Assembly: GCA_002420185.1 (NCBI GenBank)
Contig: DIHO01000004.1
Span: forward strand, 84,842-148,841
Direction of reading: 5' to 3'
Length of the DNA stretch: 64,000 bases
DNA from: Opitutales bacterium UBA5694
GTDB lineage: Bacteria > Verrucomicrobiota > Verrucomicrobiia > Opitutales > Opitutaceae
This document shows, piece by piece, positions 8,316-16,304 of the stretch (within the stretch, counting starts at the first letter, position 1; every line of letters begins with the position of its first letter). Both the position numbers and the translations under genes were made by a program. The notes under the pieces were generated by a model. The model searched no databases. It saw nothing but the letters and a program-made list of their open reading frames with translations, and was not told where the DNA came from.

Positions 8316-9690
8316 CCCAATTTCCCTTTCCCAATGCTTCGAAGATAGCCTTAGCTTTTAGTAATGTCTCTTCGTATTCAGATATCGGATCGCTATCCCA
8401 TACAATTCCGCCCCCTACATTGAACGCTATTTCACTATCTTTAATCCTCATCGTCCTAATAGCTATGTTGAAATCCGCCCTTCCATCAAATCCAATGTAG
8501 CCGATCGAGCCGGTGTATATTCCTCTTTTCACCGATTCCAAGGCGTCAATAACCTCCATCGCCCTTATTTTTGGTGTTCCCGTAATAGAACCACCTGGAA
8601 ACATTGCCTCAATGCAGTCAATTGCACCTCGCCCTTTAGCGATACGGCCTTTTACTGATGCCGTTTGGTGGATTACCGATGCATAGGTTTCCTGACTATA
8701 GAGGCCCTCGACTTCAATGGAACCCGGCTGGCAAACTTTGCCTAAGTCATTACGCTCCAGGTCAACAATCATCAATAATTCAGCTTTGTCCTTTTCCGAT
8801 CTCGCAAGTTCCTCGCTAAATCTGCGTTCCTCAGCTTCGGATTCTCCTCTTGGACGCGTCCCTTTTATCGGTCTCGTTTGAACAAGTCCCTCTTCGTATT
8901 TTAAGAACCGCTCTGGAGATGAGGACAGTATTTCTTCGTCACCAAAATTCAGGTACGCCGCGTAGGGTGCTGGATTCGATTCCCGAAGTTTACGATAAAG
9001 ATCGATTCCACTTCCTTCAAACCTCGCCCTAAACTGATGGGAAAAATTAGCCTGGTATATTTCTCCTTCGCGAATCAGTTCCCTCAGTTTCCCTATCTGC
9101 TCGAGATAGGAATCGCGGGTAAAATTCGAGACGAGTTCTCCTACATCGAAAGACCTTATTCTTTCCGAATCGGTCGCCCGGTCCACGAGTTTCCTTAGCC
9201 TTTTTATGGACCATTCCGGATCTTGCGAGCTCAGATCGGCCGATGCATAAAGCACTTTCGAAGAGTGGTCCCAAACTAAAGCAGAATCATAAATTCCAAA
9301 TCGATAGTCGGGCATATTCCGATCAGATTGTGCCTTTAGAGTCGTAGGCTTCAATCGGCGGCCAAAGTCGTAAGAAAAATATCCCACTGCACCTCCACAA
9401 AACGGTACCTGCTCCAGTCGATTCTCAAACTCAGGCCCGAACGACAGCTCGTTTCGCAACAAATCAAAAGGGTTGCCATTGAAGAATTTTATTCCCTCGT
9501 CGGTCCTCACTTCTTGGGTATCTCCAAAGGAAATAATCTCCTTGATGGGATCCGTCACCAGTACCGAATACTGGCCAAAACCAAAACTATGAGACCCACT
9601 GTCGAGTACGATAGTGCCTGCTCGGTCTCGAATAGAATCCAATACTCTATCGACCGACACATAAGTATCTAGTTTCTCAAATTGTGTCAT
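8305..9690 (-). CDS. pabB: Aminodeoxychorismate synthase component I
   Basis: Chorismate-binding subunit that aminates chorismate to 4-amino-4-deoxychorismate with ammonia from PabA. The chorismate-binding fold is marked by LSSSPERFLKYEEGLVQTRPIKGTR (cited as parts SSSPERFLK and RPIKGTRPRG), MIVDLERNDLGKVC, VIHQTASVKGRI, MFPGGSITGTPKIRAMEVI and YTGSIGYIGFDG. The lysine of PIKGTRPRG, in place of alanine, is the mark of PabB over TrpE. The longer frame begins at 9705, but ATG 9690 shares an ATGA overlap with the pabA stop and is preferred (about 461 residues). It is the middle gene of the folate operon. Confidence 0.92.
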   Translation of the reverse strand: MTQFEKLDTYVSVDRVLDSIRDRAGTIVLDSGSHSFGFGQYSVLVTDPIKEIISFGDTQEVRTDEGIKFFNGNPFDLLRNELSFGPEFENRLEQVPFCGGAVGYFSYDFGRRLKPTTLKAQSDRNMPDYRFGIYDSALVWDHSSKVLYASADLSSQDPEWSIKRLRKLVDRATDSERIRSFDVGELVSNFTRDSYLEQIGKLRELIREGEIYQANFSHQFRARFEGSGIDLYRKLRESNPAPYAAYLNFGDEEILSSSPERFLKYEEGLVQTRPIKGTRPRGESEAEERRFSEELARSEKDKAELLMIVDLERNDLGKVCQPGSIEVEGLYSQETYASVIHQTASVKGRIAKGRGAIDCIEAMFPGGSITGTPKIRAMEVIDALESVKRGIYTGSIGYIGFDGRADFNIAIRTMRIKDSEIAFNVGGGIVWDSDPISEYEETLLKAKAIFEALGKGNWDAR

Positions 9691-10274
9691 TGAAAAGTTT
9701 CGCATCGACTCGCTTGAACCACAGCGTTGGACAACAATTGAAGTCCACTATCAGTTAGAATCGCTTCGGGATGGAACTGGACCCCCCAGATTGGATTTGT
9801 ACGATGGGATATGGCCATTATTTCACCCTCTTGAGATTCAGCATCTACAAGGAATTCCAATGGGAGAGAACTTCTTTCAACCAATAACGAGTGATATCGA
9901 GTGACATTCATAGGACTTGAAATATCTTTAAATAGCCGGGTTCCCGTATGCAATATCTGGCGAACCTTGCCATGCACAGGCTCGTCCGCTCTTACAATTC
10001 TTCCACCATAACATTGGGCTACTATCTGCATTCCCAAGCAAATACCCAGTATTGGAATTCTGGATCTATACTTTGTCACCAAATCCATACTCAACCCTGC
10101 GCTCTCCGGTCTGCCAGGACCAGGAGAGATAACGATTAGGCTAGGATGCATCGCTTCGATTTTATCGAGATCTAAATCGTCATTTCGAATTACCGCAGTC
10201 TCTTCTCCCAAAATCAAAAAGTATTGATAAAGATTATACGTGAACGAATCGTAGTTATCGACGAGCAGAATCAT
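9687..10274 (-). CDS. pabA: Aminodeoxychorismate/anthranilate synthase glutamine amidotransferase subunit
   Basis: Class I glutamine amidotransferase (about 195 residues) that supplies ammonia to PabB. The triad regions are visible: the nucleophile cysteine in GICLGMQIVAQ, the histidine and glutamate in VQFHPEAILT, and the N-terminal LLVDNYDSFTYNLYQYF and SPGPGRPESAG oxyanion loops. ATG 10274 has a GGAAG just upstream; a GTG at 10292 is less likely because it would overlap the Nudix stop. Such subunits often serve tryptophan synthesis too. No trpE lies nearby, so PabA is the better name here, with possible dual use. Confidence 0.9.
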   Translation of the reverse strand: MILLVDNYDSFTYNLYQYFLILGEETAVIRNDDLDLDKIEAMHPSLIVISPGPGRPESAGLSMDLVTKYRSRIPILGICLGMQIVAQCYGGRIVRADEPVHGKVRQILHTGTRLFKDISSPMNVTRYHSLLVERSSLPLEFLVDAESQEGEIMAISHRTNPIWGVQFHPEAILTDSGLQLLSNAVVQASRCETFQ

Positions 10275-10281
10275 CTTCCAT

Positions 10282-10785
10282 CTACCTACCACCTATCGAC
10301 TCTTCAACGATCACCACTCCTTCATTACTGGCCTCTTGGCACGATACGTGGATCGCATGAAATTCTTCCCCTTCTGGATCTAGCAATTTATCCGTCAAGA
10401 TCAGTTTGTCCAGCCAGGGCATTTCCAGTTCGTCAAGATCTCCGATGTTGAAGAAATTGAACCTTCCTTCATCTATGCTACTTGGAATAGATGAAAGTCG
10501 TTTCTTAATCTCGTAAACGAACATTAGCCAATGCCCTGTTTCTTCATAGTCTTTCTCGGATAACATCGCTCTAAGTAACAAGTCGGAATCTTTTAGTTCA
10601 ATACCGATCTCCTCAAAAGCTTCTCTTCGCGCACATTCCACCGGAGACTCTCCCGTTTCCATCTCGAGCTTACCTCCGACAGCACACCAGAGACCCGCGT
10701 TGGGGGCTCTTTTTCGTTTGATCAGAAGCAATTGACCCTGCACTGAGCGGAAATACAGCAACACGCCTATTCTATATCGACTCAT
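10282..10785 (-). CDS. Nudix hydrolase in the folate operon; candidate dihydroneopterin triphosphate diphosphatase
   Basis: This 167-residue Nudix protein has the box REAFEEIGI preceded by GGKLEMETGESP, which carries two extra residues compared with the shortest consensus; I recall this spacing from some MutT-like subfamilies. The catalytic glutamates of REAFEEIG are intact. The N-terminus (IGVLLYFRSVQGQLLLIKRKRAPNAGLW) resembles nucleotide-pool MutT enzymes. No folate gene in the operon otherwise accounts for removing pyrophosphate from dihydroneopterin triphosphate, a step done by a Nudix enzyme (NudB/FolQ) in some bacteria. It overlaps yggS by 4 bases (ATGA) and is followed after 7 bases by pabA. 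The Nudix call is firm; the substrate is inferred from context only. Confidence 0.85.
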   Translation of the reverse strand: MSRYRIGVLLYFRSVQGQLLLIKRKRAPNAGLWCAVGGKLEMETGESPVECARREAFEEIGIELKDSDLLLRAMLSEKDYEETGHWLMFVYEIKKRLSSIPSSIDEGRFNFFNIGDLDELEMPWLDKLILTDKLLDPEGEEFHAIHVSCQEASNEGVVIVEESIGGR

Positions 10786-11483
10786 GCGTTGTCACGCTTT
10801 CCAAATAGGGCGGTGCCAACCCTCACGATCGTGCTTCCCTCCAAAATTGCCTCCTGCATGTCCCCACTCATTCCCATGGAAAGCTCAGGCAGGTCGACTT
10901 TGAACGATTCCTCAAGATCTTCCCGGCACTTTCTGAGCGATGCGAAGGACGTGCGAGCTATATTCAGATCTGAGCTCAACGGCGCGATCGTCATCAAGCC
11001 ATCTACTTTCAAATTCGGCTGGTTCAACGCCCGCTCCAATAGTGCTGATGCATCTTCCAAACGAGCCCCGGACTTGTTCGGGTCATTCCCCGTGTTAATC
11101 TGCAACAAAATCCTCAGATTGCGTTCTGCCTCCGCCGCATGACGTTGTAGCAAATTAACAATTTTTATTCGGTCCACCGATTGAATTCTGTAAAATCGCT
11201 CTGCAGCCTTCTTTACTTTATTGCTCTGCAACGGCCCAATCAGCTCCCAAAAAATTTCATCATCAGCGTCGTCCATCTTGGAAAGTGCCTCTTGCACCCT
11301 GTTTTCTCCTACCGATTTCAGGCCAGATCGGTAGGCGAATCGTGCAGCGTCCAAAGGATGGTTCTTAGTCACAGGCAGCAATTGAATCGCATTCGAGGAG
11401 CGGCCAGCCATCATCGCAGATTTCTCGATCCACCCCCTTACTTTTCGGAGATTTTCCTCGAAATCGTGGTAGTCAATAATCAT
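10782..11483 (-). CDS. yggS: YggS family pyridoxal phosphate homeostasis protein
   Basis: PLP-binding TIM-barrel protein without known catalytic activity that buffers pyridoxal phosphate and affects amino acid pools. Key features are LLPVTKNHPLDA, with the PLP-binding lysine in VTK, VGENRVQEALSKM, WELIGPLQSNKVKKA, IQSVDRIKIVNLL, LLQINTGNDPNKSGA and ELSMGMSGDMQEAILEGSTIVRVGTALFG at the phosphate-binding end. Length 233 is typical. It is the first gene of the folate operon, 71 bases from a divergent LysR gene. The operon also contains the PLP enzyme PabC, which may explain the link. Confidence 0.9.
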   Translation of the reverse strand: MIIDYHDFEENLRKVRGWIEKSAMMAGRSSNAIQLLPVTKNHPLDAARFAYRSGLKSVGENRVQEALSKMDDADDEIFWELIGPLQSNKVKKAAERFYRIQSVDRIKIVNLLQRHAAEAERNLRILLQINTGNDPNKSGARLEDASALLERALNQPNLKVDGLMTIAPLSSDLNIARTSFASLRKCREDLEESFKVDLPELSMGMSGDMQEAILEGSTIVRVGTALFGKRDNA

Positions 11484-11500
11484 TAAAAAATCTTCTCTTT

Positions 11501-11517
11501 CAATTTAGGACAAATTG
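11501..11517. promoter_or_regulatory. Inverted repeat, candidate LysR operator between yggS-folate operon and lysR
   Basis: The sequence CAATTT-AGGAC-AAATTG is a perfect 6-bp inverted repeat with a 5-bp spacer, placed in the 71-bp gap between the divergent yggS operon and the LysR gene. It contains ATTN11-type dyad symmetry as bound by LysR proteins. A TATACT box lies just beyond it at 11523-11528, suitable as a -10 for the LysR gene. The palindrome is seen directly; the regulator that binds it is inferred. Confidence 0.5.
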
Positions 11518-11554
11518 GCTAATATACTAGAGTTTTCAATTCAACACCGCCGTT

Positions 11555-12445
11555 ATGCAAGTCGACAATTTTAAGATCTTCGTCGATCTCGTTGAAACGA
11601 AAAGCTTTTCGAAAGCCGCTCGCCTAAACGGAATCACTCAATCCGCTGTGAGCCAGCAGGCCCGAGCAATGGAGAAGCACTTCGATAACCTTCTGATTGA
11701 TCGCAGCATAAAGCAATTCCAACTTACCCGCGAGGGCAACCGCGTCTATCAGACTGCAAAGGAGATTTTGCGCGACTACGAAAAGCTGATGAGCGAGTTG
11801 ATGGAAATGAGGGAGGTCATTAGCGGAACCATCCGTATTTCGACTATCTATAGCATCGGCCTCCATGAGCTACCGCCGTTTATTAAGTCGTTTCTCACCG
11901 ATTATCCTTCGGTGAATGTCCGGGTCGAATACCGTCGCTCCAATCTTGTCTACGAGGACATTCTTCACAACTCTGTGGACTTTGGACTCGTTGCCTTTCC
12001 CGAGAAAACGCCCCAGATCGAGATGATCCCGTTCAGAGAGGATCGCCTTGTAGTGATTTGTCACCCTGGACACCCGCTCGCTAACCAGACAAGCGTGGAT
12101 GTCGAAACGTTGAAAAACTACAAGTTTATCAGCTTCGATCCGGATATCCCGACTCGGAAAGCAGTCGACCAGATATTCCGCGAAAAAAACATTGAAACCG
12201 AGCCCGTGATGGAGTTCGACAATGTCGAGACCGTCAAACGGGCAGTGGAGATCGATGCTGGAATCGCAATCGCACCACAAGCAACGGTTGCTCAAGAAGT
12301 GAAGCAAGGGACGCTCTCTTCCATCACTCTCAATGGAACCGGATTCAACCGCCCTCTCACAATCCTCCACCGCAAAGGGAGAATACTAACCCCAGCAATG
12401 AAAAAATTCATCAAGACCCTCACTGGCAAAGCGCTACCGGACTAA
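11555..12445 (+). CDS. LysR family transcriptional regulator (CysL/CbbR-like)
   Basis: 296-residue LysR regulator. The N-terminal winged helix-turn-helix is clear: FKIFVDLVETKSFSKAARL, then GITQSAVSQQARAMEKHF. It is followed by a linker helix with EILRDYEKLMSELMEMREVISG and two periplasmic-binding-like effector lobes (IRISTIYSIGLHELPPFI to about residue 290). The overall pattern resembles CysL/CbbR-type regulators, but the effector is not predictable. It is divergent from the yggS-folate operon with a palindrome between them, so it may control itself and that operon. The hybrid kinase follows 71 bases downstream on the same strand. Confidence 0.85.
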   Translation: MQVDNFKIFVDLVETKSFSKAARLNGITQSAVSQQARAMEKHFDNLLIDRSIKQFQLTREGNRVYQTAKEILRDYEKLMSELMEMREVISGTIRISTIYSIGLHELPPFIKSFLTDYPSVNVRVEYRRSNLVYEDILHNSVDFGLVAFPEKTPQIEMIPFREDRLVVICHPGHPLANQTSVDVETLKNYKFISFDPDIPTRKAVDQIFREKNIETEPVMEFDNVETVKRAVEIDAGIAIAPQATVAQEVKQGTLSSITLNGTGFNRPLTILHRKGRILTPAMKKFIKTLTGKALPD

Positions 12446-12516
12446 CCTGTTAATCCGAAAAAGGTGAGGCCGACGAAAACCCCTTCACGCCGACCCCGGT
12501 TTCATTTCACAATTTC

Positions 12517-14529
12517 ATGCTCGATTCGTTCATAGAGGATGCTGCAACAAGCCCTGCTTTGGAGGGGGCTGATGAGCTCGCTAAGTTCAAGACGCTAACG
12601 AACGCACTCCTCGAGTCTTCTTCGGAGGGTATTATCGTTCTGAATCGGTTTGGTAAAGTAGAGCACCTCAACCAATTGGCTCAGAACCTTCTCGGGCACG
12701 ATATGGAGGCCGCTCTAGGGAAGTCTATCAACGACGTTTTCAACGCTTTCGACCCGCTTACGGATGAACCGATTGAGCTATCTTCAGATCGCTTCCGCAT
12801 CCCACAACTCTCATCCACTCGGGCAATCATAGAAAAGCCAGACGGATCTCGAGTCTCAGCCGCGTTCCAACTCAAGCCCCACACCAACCCCCTAAAGCGA
12901 GAGCTTTCGGGCGCCTTGCTTTTCCTTACCGACCAGCGCCACACCGAATCTACAGAAGCGCAGATCCGCCTGATCGCAACCGCCTTGAAGAGCATTGGGG
13001 AAGGCGTTATTATAACCGACAAGAACTGGGACGGGGGCGATGCTCGCATCCTTTATGCCAACGACGGCTTCACCGAAATCAGTGGTTACACAGAAATGGA
13101 TGTCGTCGGCAAAGGTATATCGCTCCTGCATGGCAAAAACACAGACTACTCGATCATCGACGAAATGATCCTCGATATCCGCGATGGAAGAACCGCCGCA
13201 GGAGAAATGGTTGGCTATAAGAAAGATCGTTCCGAATTCATCATGGCTTGGAAAGTCTTCCCCGTTTTCGGTTCCCAGTCAGAAATTACGAATTACGTCG
13301 TCATCCAACGCGATGTCAGCCAGATCCGGCGTCTTGAAAGGGATCTCTTTCAATCCCAAAAGATGGAAGCAGTGGGTCGCCTAGCAGGGGGGATCGCTCA
13401 TGATTTCAATAACATCCTGGCGGTCGTCTTATCATTCTCCGATCTCATCCTCGAGAACAAGGACGAAAACGAAAGCGACACCAAATATCTGCAAGAAATT
13501 CGCAAGGCCGCGGAGCGCGCGACCGACCTCACCCAGCAGCTCCTCTCGTTCAGCCGCCGAAACAAGAACCTGAAACCAGAGGTTCTTGACGCGATCAAGG
13601 TGTCCAAAGACATGCAGAAGATCCTTCGCCGCCTTATCCCAGAGAACATCGAGTTTGATCTGCGCTTCACCGACCGACCCGTTTTCGTCAACCTGAACCG
13701 AACCGCACTCGAGCAAATCCTCATCAATTTCACCACCAACGCTCGCGACGCCATGCCGGACGGAGGGAGCATTTCCCTTTCCGTTTCAGCCTGCTCTACC
13801 GAGGAGGCCGCCGAGTACCTGCCCGAGCACGTCGAGACGCGCCCCTACATGATGCTCAGTTTCCAGGACAGCGGTATGGGAATCGACGCCGAAACTCAAA
13901 AGCACATTTTCGAGCCCTTCTTCACCACCAAAGACACTGGCACTGGAACCGGACTTGGACTATCTACCGTCTATGGGATCGTCCGCCAAGCTAACGGCCA
14001 CATCGAACTCGAAAGCGAAACGGGCAAGGGTACCCTGTTCCGTATTTTCCTACCCAAAGTCGAGTCAAAAGATGTGGAAAGCGAGGACGAGGTGGAAATC
14101 ACGCCCACCACCAATCTTAAATCCAATGAACGCGAAACCATCATGGTCGTTGAGGACGACGAGACTATGTGCGACTGCATCTCCGGTCTCCTCGTCTACC
14201 ACAATTACGAAGTCTTCTCCACCAACCTGGCCGAGGACGCTCTCGAGTTCTTCGAGGATTCCAATTCGAAAATCGAGCTCCTTCTCACCGATCTCATTCT
14301 TCCAAAAATGCGCGGCTCCGAGCTGGCAGAGCGCCTTCTAAAGAAAAACCCGGAAATGAAAGTCATATTCATGACTGGCTACTCCGAGGAGGTCTTTTCC
14401 CAATTTAATCTCCCAAAAGGGGCAACGGTGCTAAAGAAGCCCTTCTCTCTGAAAGGTGCCCTTTCCGCGGTCCAAAAAATTCTCGCCAAAGACGCTATTT
14501 CTGAGCGAGCTCATTCAAAGAAAAGGTAA
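12517..14529 (+). CDS. Soluble hybrid histidine kinase: PAS-PAS-HisKA-HATPase-receiver
   Basis: 670-residue cytoplasmic sensor kinase with no membrane segment. Two PAS domains lie at about residues 25-140 and 150-270; the second has ILYANDGFTEISGYTEMDVVG, common to PAS folds. The HisKA helix carries the phosphoacceptor His295 in LAGGIAHDFNN. The ATPase domain shows NFTTNARDAMPDGG (N box), DSGMGIDAETQKHIFEPFFTT and TGTGLGLSTVYGIV (G boxes). A C-terminal receiver domain (about 545-660) has VVEDDE and phosphoacceptor Asp592 in LLTDLILP, with the conserved Thr and Lys in FMTGYS and LKKPF. No output domain or partner regulator is next to it, so its target is unknown. GC-rich third positions stand out slightly from the neighbours. 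Confidence 0.92.
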   Translation: MLDSFIEDAATSPALEGADELAKFKTLTNALLESSSEGIIVLNRFGKVEHLNQLAQNLLGHDMEAALGKSINDVFNAFDPLTDEPIELSSDRFRIPQLSSTRAIIEKPDGSRVSAAFQLKPHTNPLKRELSGALLFLTDQRHTESTEAQIRLIATALKSIGEGVIITDKNWDGGDARILYANDGFTEISGYTEMDVVGKGISLLHGKNTDYSIIDEMILDIRDGRTAAGEMVGYKKDRSEFIMAWKVFPVFGSQSEITNYVVIQRDVSQIRRLERDLFQSQKMEAVGRLAGGIAHDFNNILAVVLSFSDLILENKDENESDTKYLQEIRKAAERATDLTQQLLSFSRRNKNLKPEVLDAIKVSKDMQKILRRLIPENIEFDLRFTDRPVFVNLNRTALEQILINFTTNARDAMPDGGSISLSVSACSTEEAAEYLPEHVETRPYMMLSFQDSGMGIDAETQKHIFEPFFTTKDTGTGTGLGLSTVYGIVRQANGHIELESETGKGTLFRIFLPKVESKDVESEDEVEITPTTNLKSNERETIMVVEDDETMCDCISGLLVYHNYEVFSTNLAEDALEFFEDSNSKIELLLTDLILPKMRGSELAERLLKKNPEMKVIFMTGYSEEVFSQFNLPKGATVLKKPFSLKGALSAVQKILAKDAISERAHSKKR

Positions 14530-14867
14530 GACAGCTCGTGCGGTCCGCATCACTGCGATTACGGGTTTAAGAGAAGGGCTGTTTGAGCCCTCTAAGGTTC
14601 TCTACCTTTTTTCTTTCCTTAACGCAATGGCCCGAAAAAGCAATCGTTCAACTCGAGGTCAACGTCACCCAACTGGTCGCCAGAGGCTACCTCTCCGAGC
14701 CTCTTTTACCACCTGCATTTCCTCAATTCATGGGGGGAGACTCTGTGCATGCTAAGGCATTGTGAACCGTATACTTATCTCAATCCTTTCGCACTCGTGC
14801 GTTCTGTGTTTCAAGACCTCAATCCAAGAGTCATTAAAGCCATGAACTCCATGGTAAAACCAGCTTC
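14530..14867. other. Intergenic gap between hybrid kinase and dus gene
   Basis: This 338-base stretch contains only overlapping short frames without family resemblance. A small hairpin (AGGGCT-GTTTG-AGCCCT, about 14575-14591) and a second one ending in a T-rich tract (AAGGT-TCTCT-ACCTT followed by TTTTC, about 14595-14614) may end the kinase transcript, but both stems are short. Confidence 0.4.
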
Positions 14868-15962
14868 TCACCAATTCGAAACCGGTCCCTTCGGGACTTT
14901 GATCTGCTCCACCGTTGCCTTATCCGTAATTGATGAATACTGTACTGGTGGACGGTATCGCTCCTGTAATTCTCCCGACTCATCGCAAAACTTAGCCCGC
15001 CACAGGAGATACTCCGCGAGAATGGTATCAAATTCCTCCAAACTAGAAAAACGCACGACTCTATCTTTAAAATACTTCGACGGCCCAAACCGCTTAGCAT
15101 ACCATGGAGCAACCTTGCGAAACTGTACGCAACCACGGTCCTCGCCATAAAACTCGATCATCCGTTGCAAATGTATCCGCATCAACTCTACGCGCTGTTC
15201 GAAAGTCGCCTCTGGCAGTATCTCGCCAGTCCGAAGCAAGTGCTCGGTCTGTTTGAAAATCCACGGATTGTAAAACGCTCCCCTACCCATACTGACCCCA
15301 TCGCAGCCAGAACTTTCCAGCATCACTCGGGCCGATTCCGGAGTAGTCACATCGCCGTTTCCAATAACAGGAACACGGGATACCGCTTCTTTAACTTTTC
15401 GAATTCCATCTAAGTTAACATTCCCAGAGAACCCTTGGGCTCGTGTCCGACCGTGTACAAAGATCGCGGATACACCGACGTCTTCCAACGCTACTGCTAG
15501 ATCTGGAGCCGTTATATTGTCATCGTCCCAGCCAAGACGCATTTTAGCCGTCACTGGAATGTCGAGGGCGTCCACCATCCCTTTCACCAGTCGCTGCGTC
15601 GCCTGTGAGTCCTTCATCATAGAGGACCCGCTCCCGGTTTTGGTAACTTTTTTCACCGGACAGCCCATGTTGATGTCTACCGACTGAGCTCCACGTTCTT
15701 GCACGATAAGAGCCGCATCACGCATTTCTTCGGGCACTCCTCCGAAAAGCTGCACCGACATTGGCTTCTCTCGCGGGTCTGTCGCTATCATCTTATACGC
15801 TACTGGTCGCTTTTCCAGAAGGGAGCGGGCATTCACTAAATCGGTGGTGACTAGACCCAGCCCTCCTACGGACTTAACCGTCAGGCGAAACGGAAGATTC
15901 GTATATCCCGCCAAGGGCGAGAGAAACAAATTGGATTCAAGCTCTAAGTTTCCCAGTTTCAT
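14868..15962 (-). CDS. dusB: tRNA-dihydrouridine synthase, DusB-like
   Basis: FMN- and NADPH-dependent enzyme that reduces uridines in the tRNA D-loop. The TIM-barrel shows LSPLAGYTNLPFR at the N-terminus, VQLFGGVPEEM, and the catalytic cysteine in DINMGCPVKKV. It continues with TAKMRLGWDDDN, IFVHGRTRAQGFSG, VIGNGDVTTPESA and DGVSMGRGAFYNPWIF. The C-terminal helical tRNA-binding part ends near residue 330, and the last 35 residues are a non-conserved tail. ATG 15962 is used; the frame also has a TTG two codons earlier. It has no same-strand neighbour. Confidence 0.9.
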   Translation of the reverse strand: MKLGNLELESNLFLSPLAGYTNLPFRLTVKSVGGLGLVTTDLVNARSLLEKRPVAYKMIATDPREKPMSVQLFGGVPEEMRDAALIVQERGAQSVDINMGCPVKKVTKTGSGSSMMKDSQATQRLVKGMVDALDIPVTAKMRLGWDDDNITAPDLAVALEDVGVSAIFVHGRTRAQGFSGNVNLDGIRKVKEAVSRVPVIGNGDVTTPESARVMLESSGCDGVSMGRGAFYNPWIFKQTEHLLRTGEILPEATFEQRVELMRIHLQRMIEFYGEDRGCVQFRKVAPWYAKRFGPSKYFKDRVVRFSSLEEFDTILAEYLLWRAKFCDESGELQERYRPPVQYSSITDKATVEQIKVPKGPVSNW

Positions 15963-16304
15963 TATCAAACGAACTGCCGCCTCAGATGGACGACGAGGAA
16001 CACGAAAGGAATTATTTCCGCATGAAAAGCCTTTTCAGTGGTATTTAGAACGGTCAACGCCAATTCGCGTGACCAGCACTCGTACTATGCCACATATTCA
16101 AATCAGAAATCTTCGCCCTTACACTGCGGCGTAACGTAATCGCAAGCCCTACGATCCCATGAAAATCCATCCCCTGGGGCAACCATTTCATACTGCACTT
16201 GACTCAACCCAAAAATGCGGGAGAAGCCCACTCCTGCGATCTGCTAAAGTTTTTAAATAGCAGATGAAGCAAGCCGAAATCTACTTGGGCAAGATATGCC
16301 CGAA
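15963..16304. other. Intergenic gap with a terminator downstream of the tlpA-like gene
   Basis: No gene is supported here. The right part holds an 8-bp hairpin (ATCTGCTA/TAGCAGAT, 16239-16265) and the terminator listed separately; the rest shows nothing. Confidence 0.5.
16211..16237 (-). terminator. Rho-independent terminator of the TlpA-like gene
   Basis: Read on the minus strand, GCAGGAG-TGGGCTT-CTCCCGC forms a 7-bp stem (one G-U pair) followed directly by ATTTTT. It lies about 70-90 bases beyond the stop of the TlpA-like gene, on the correct strand. Confidence 0.5.
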
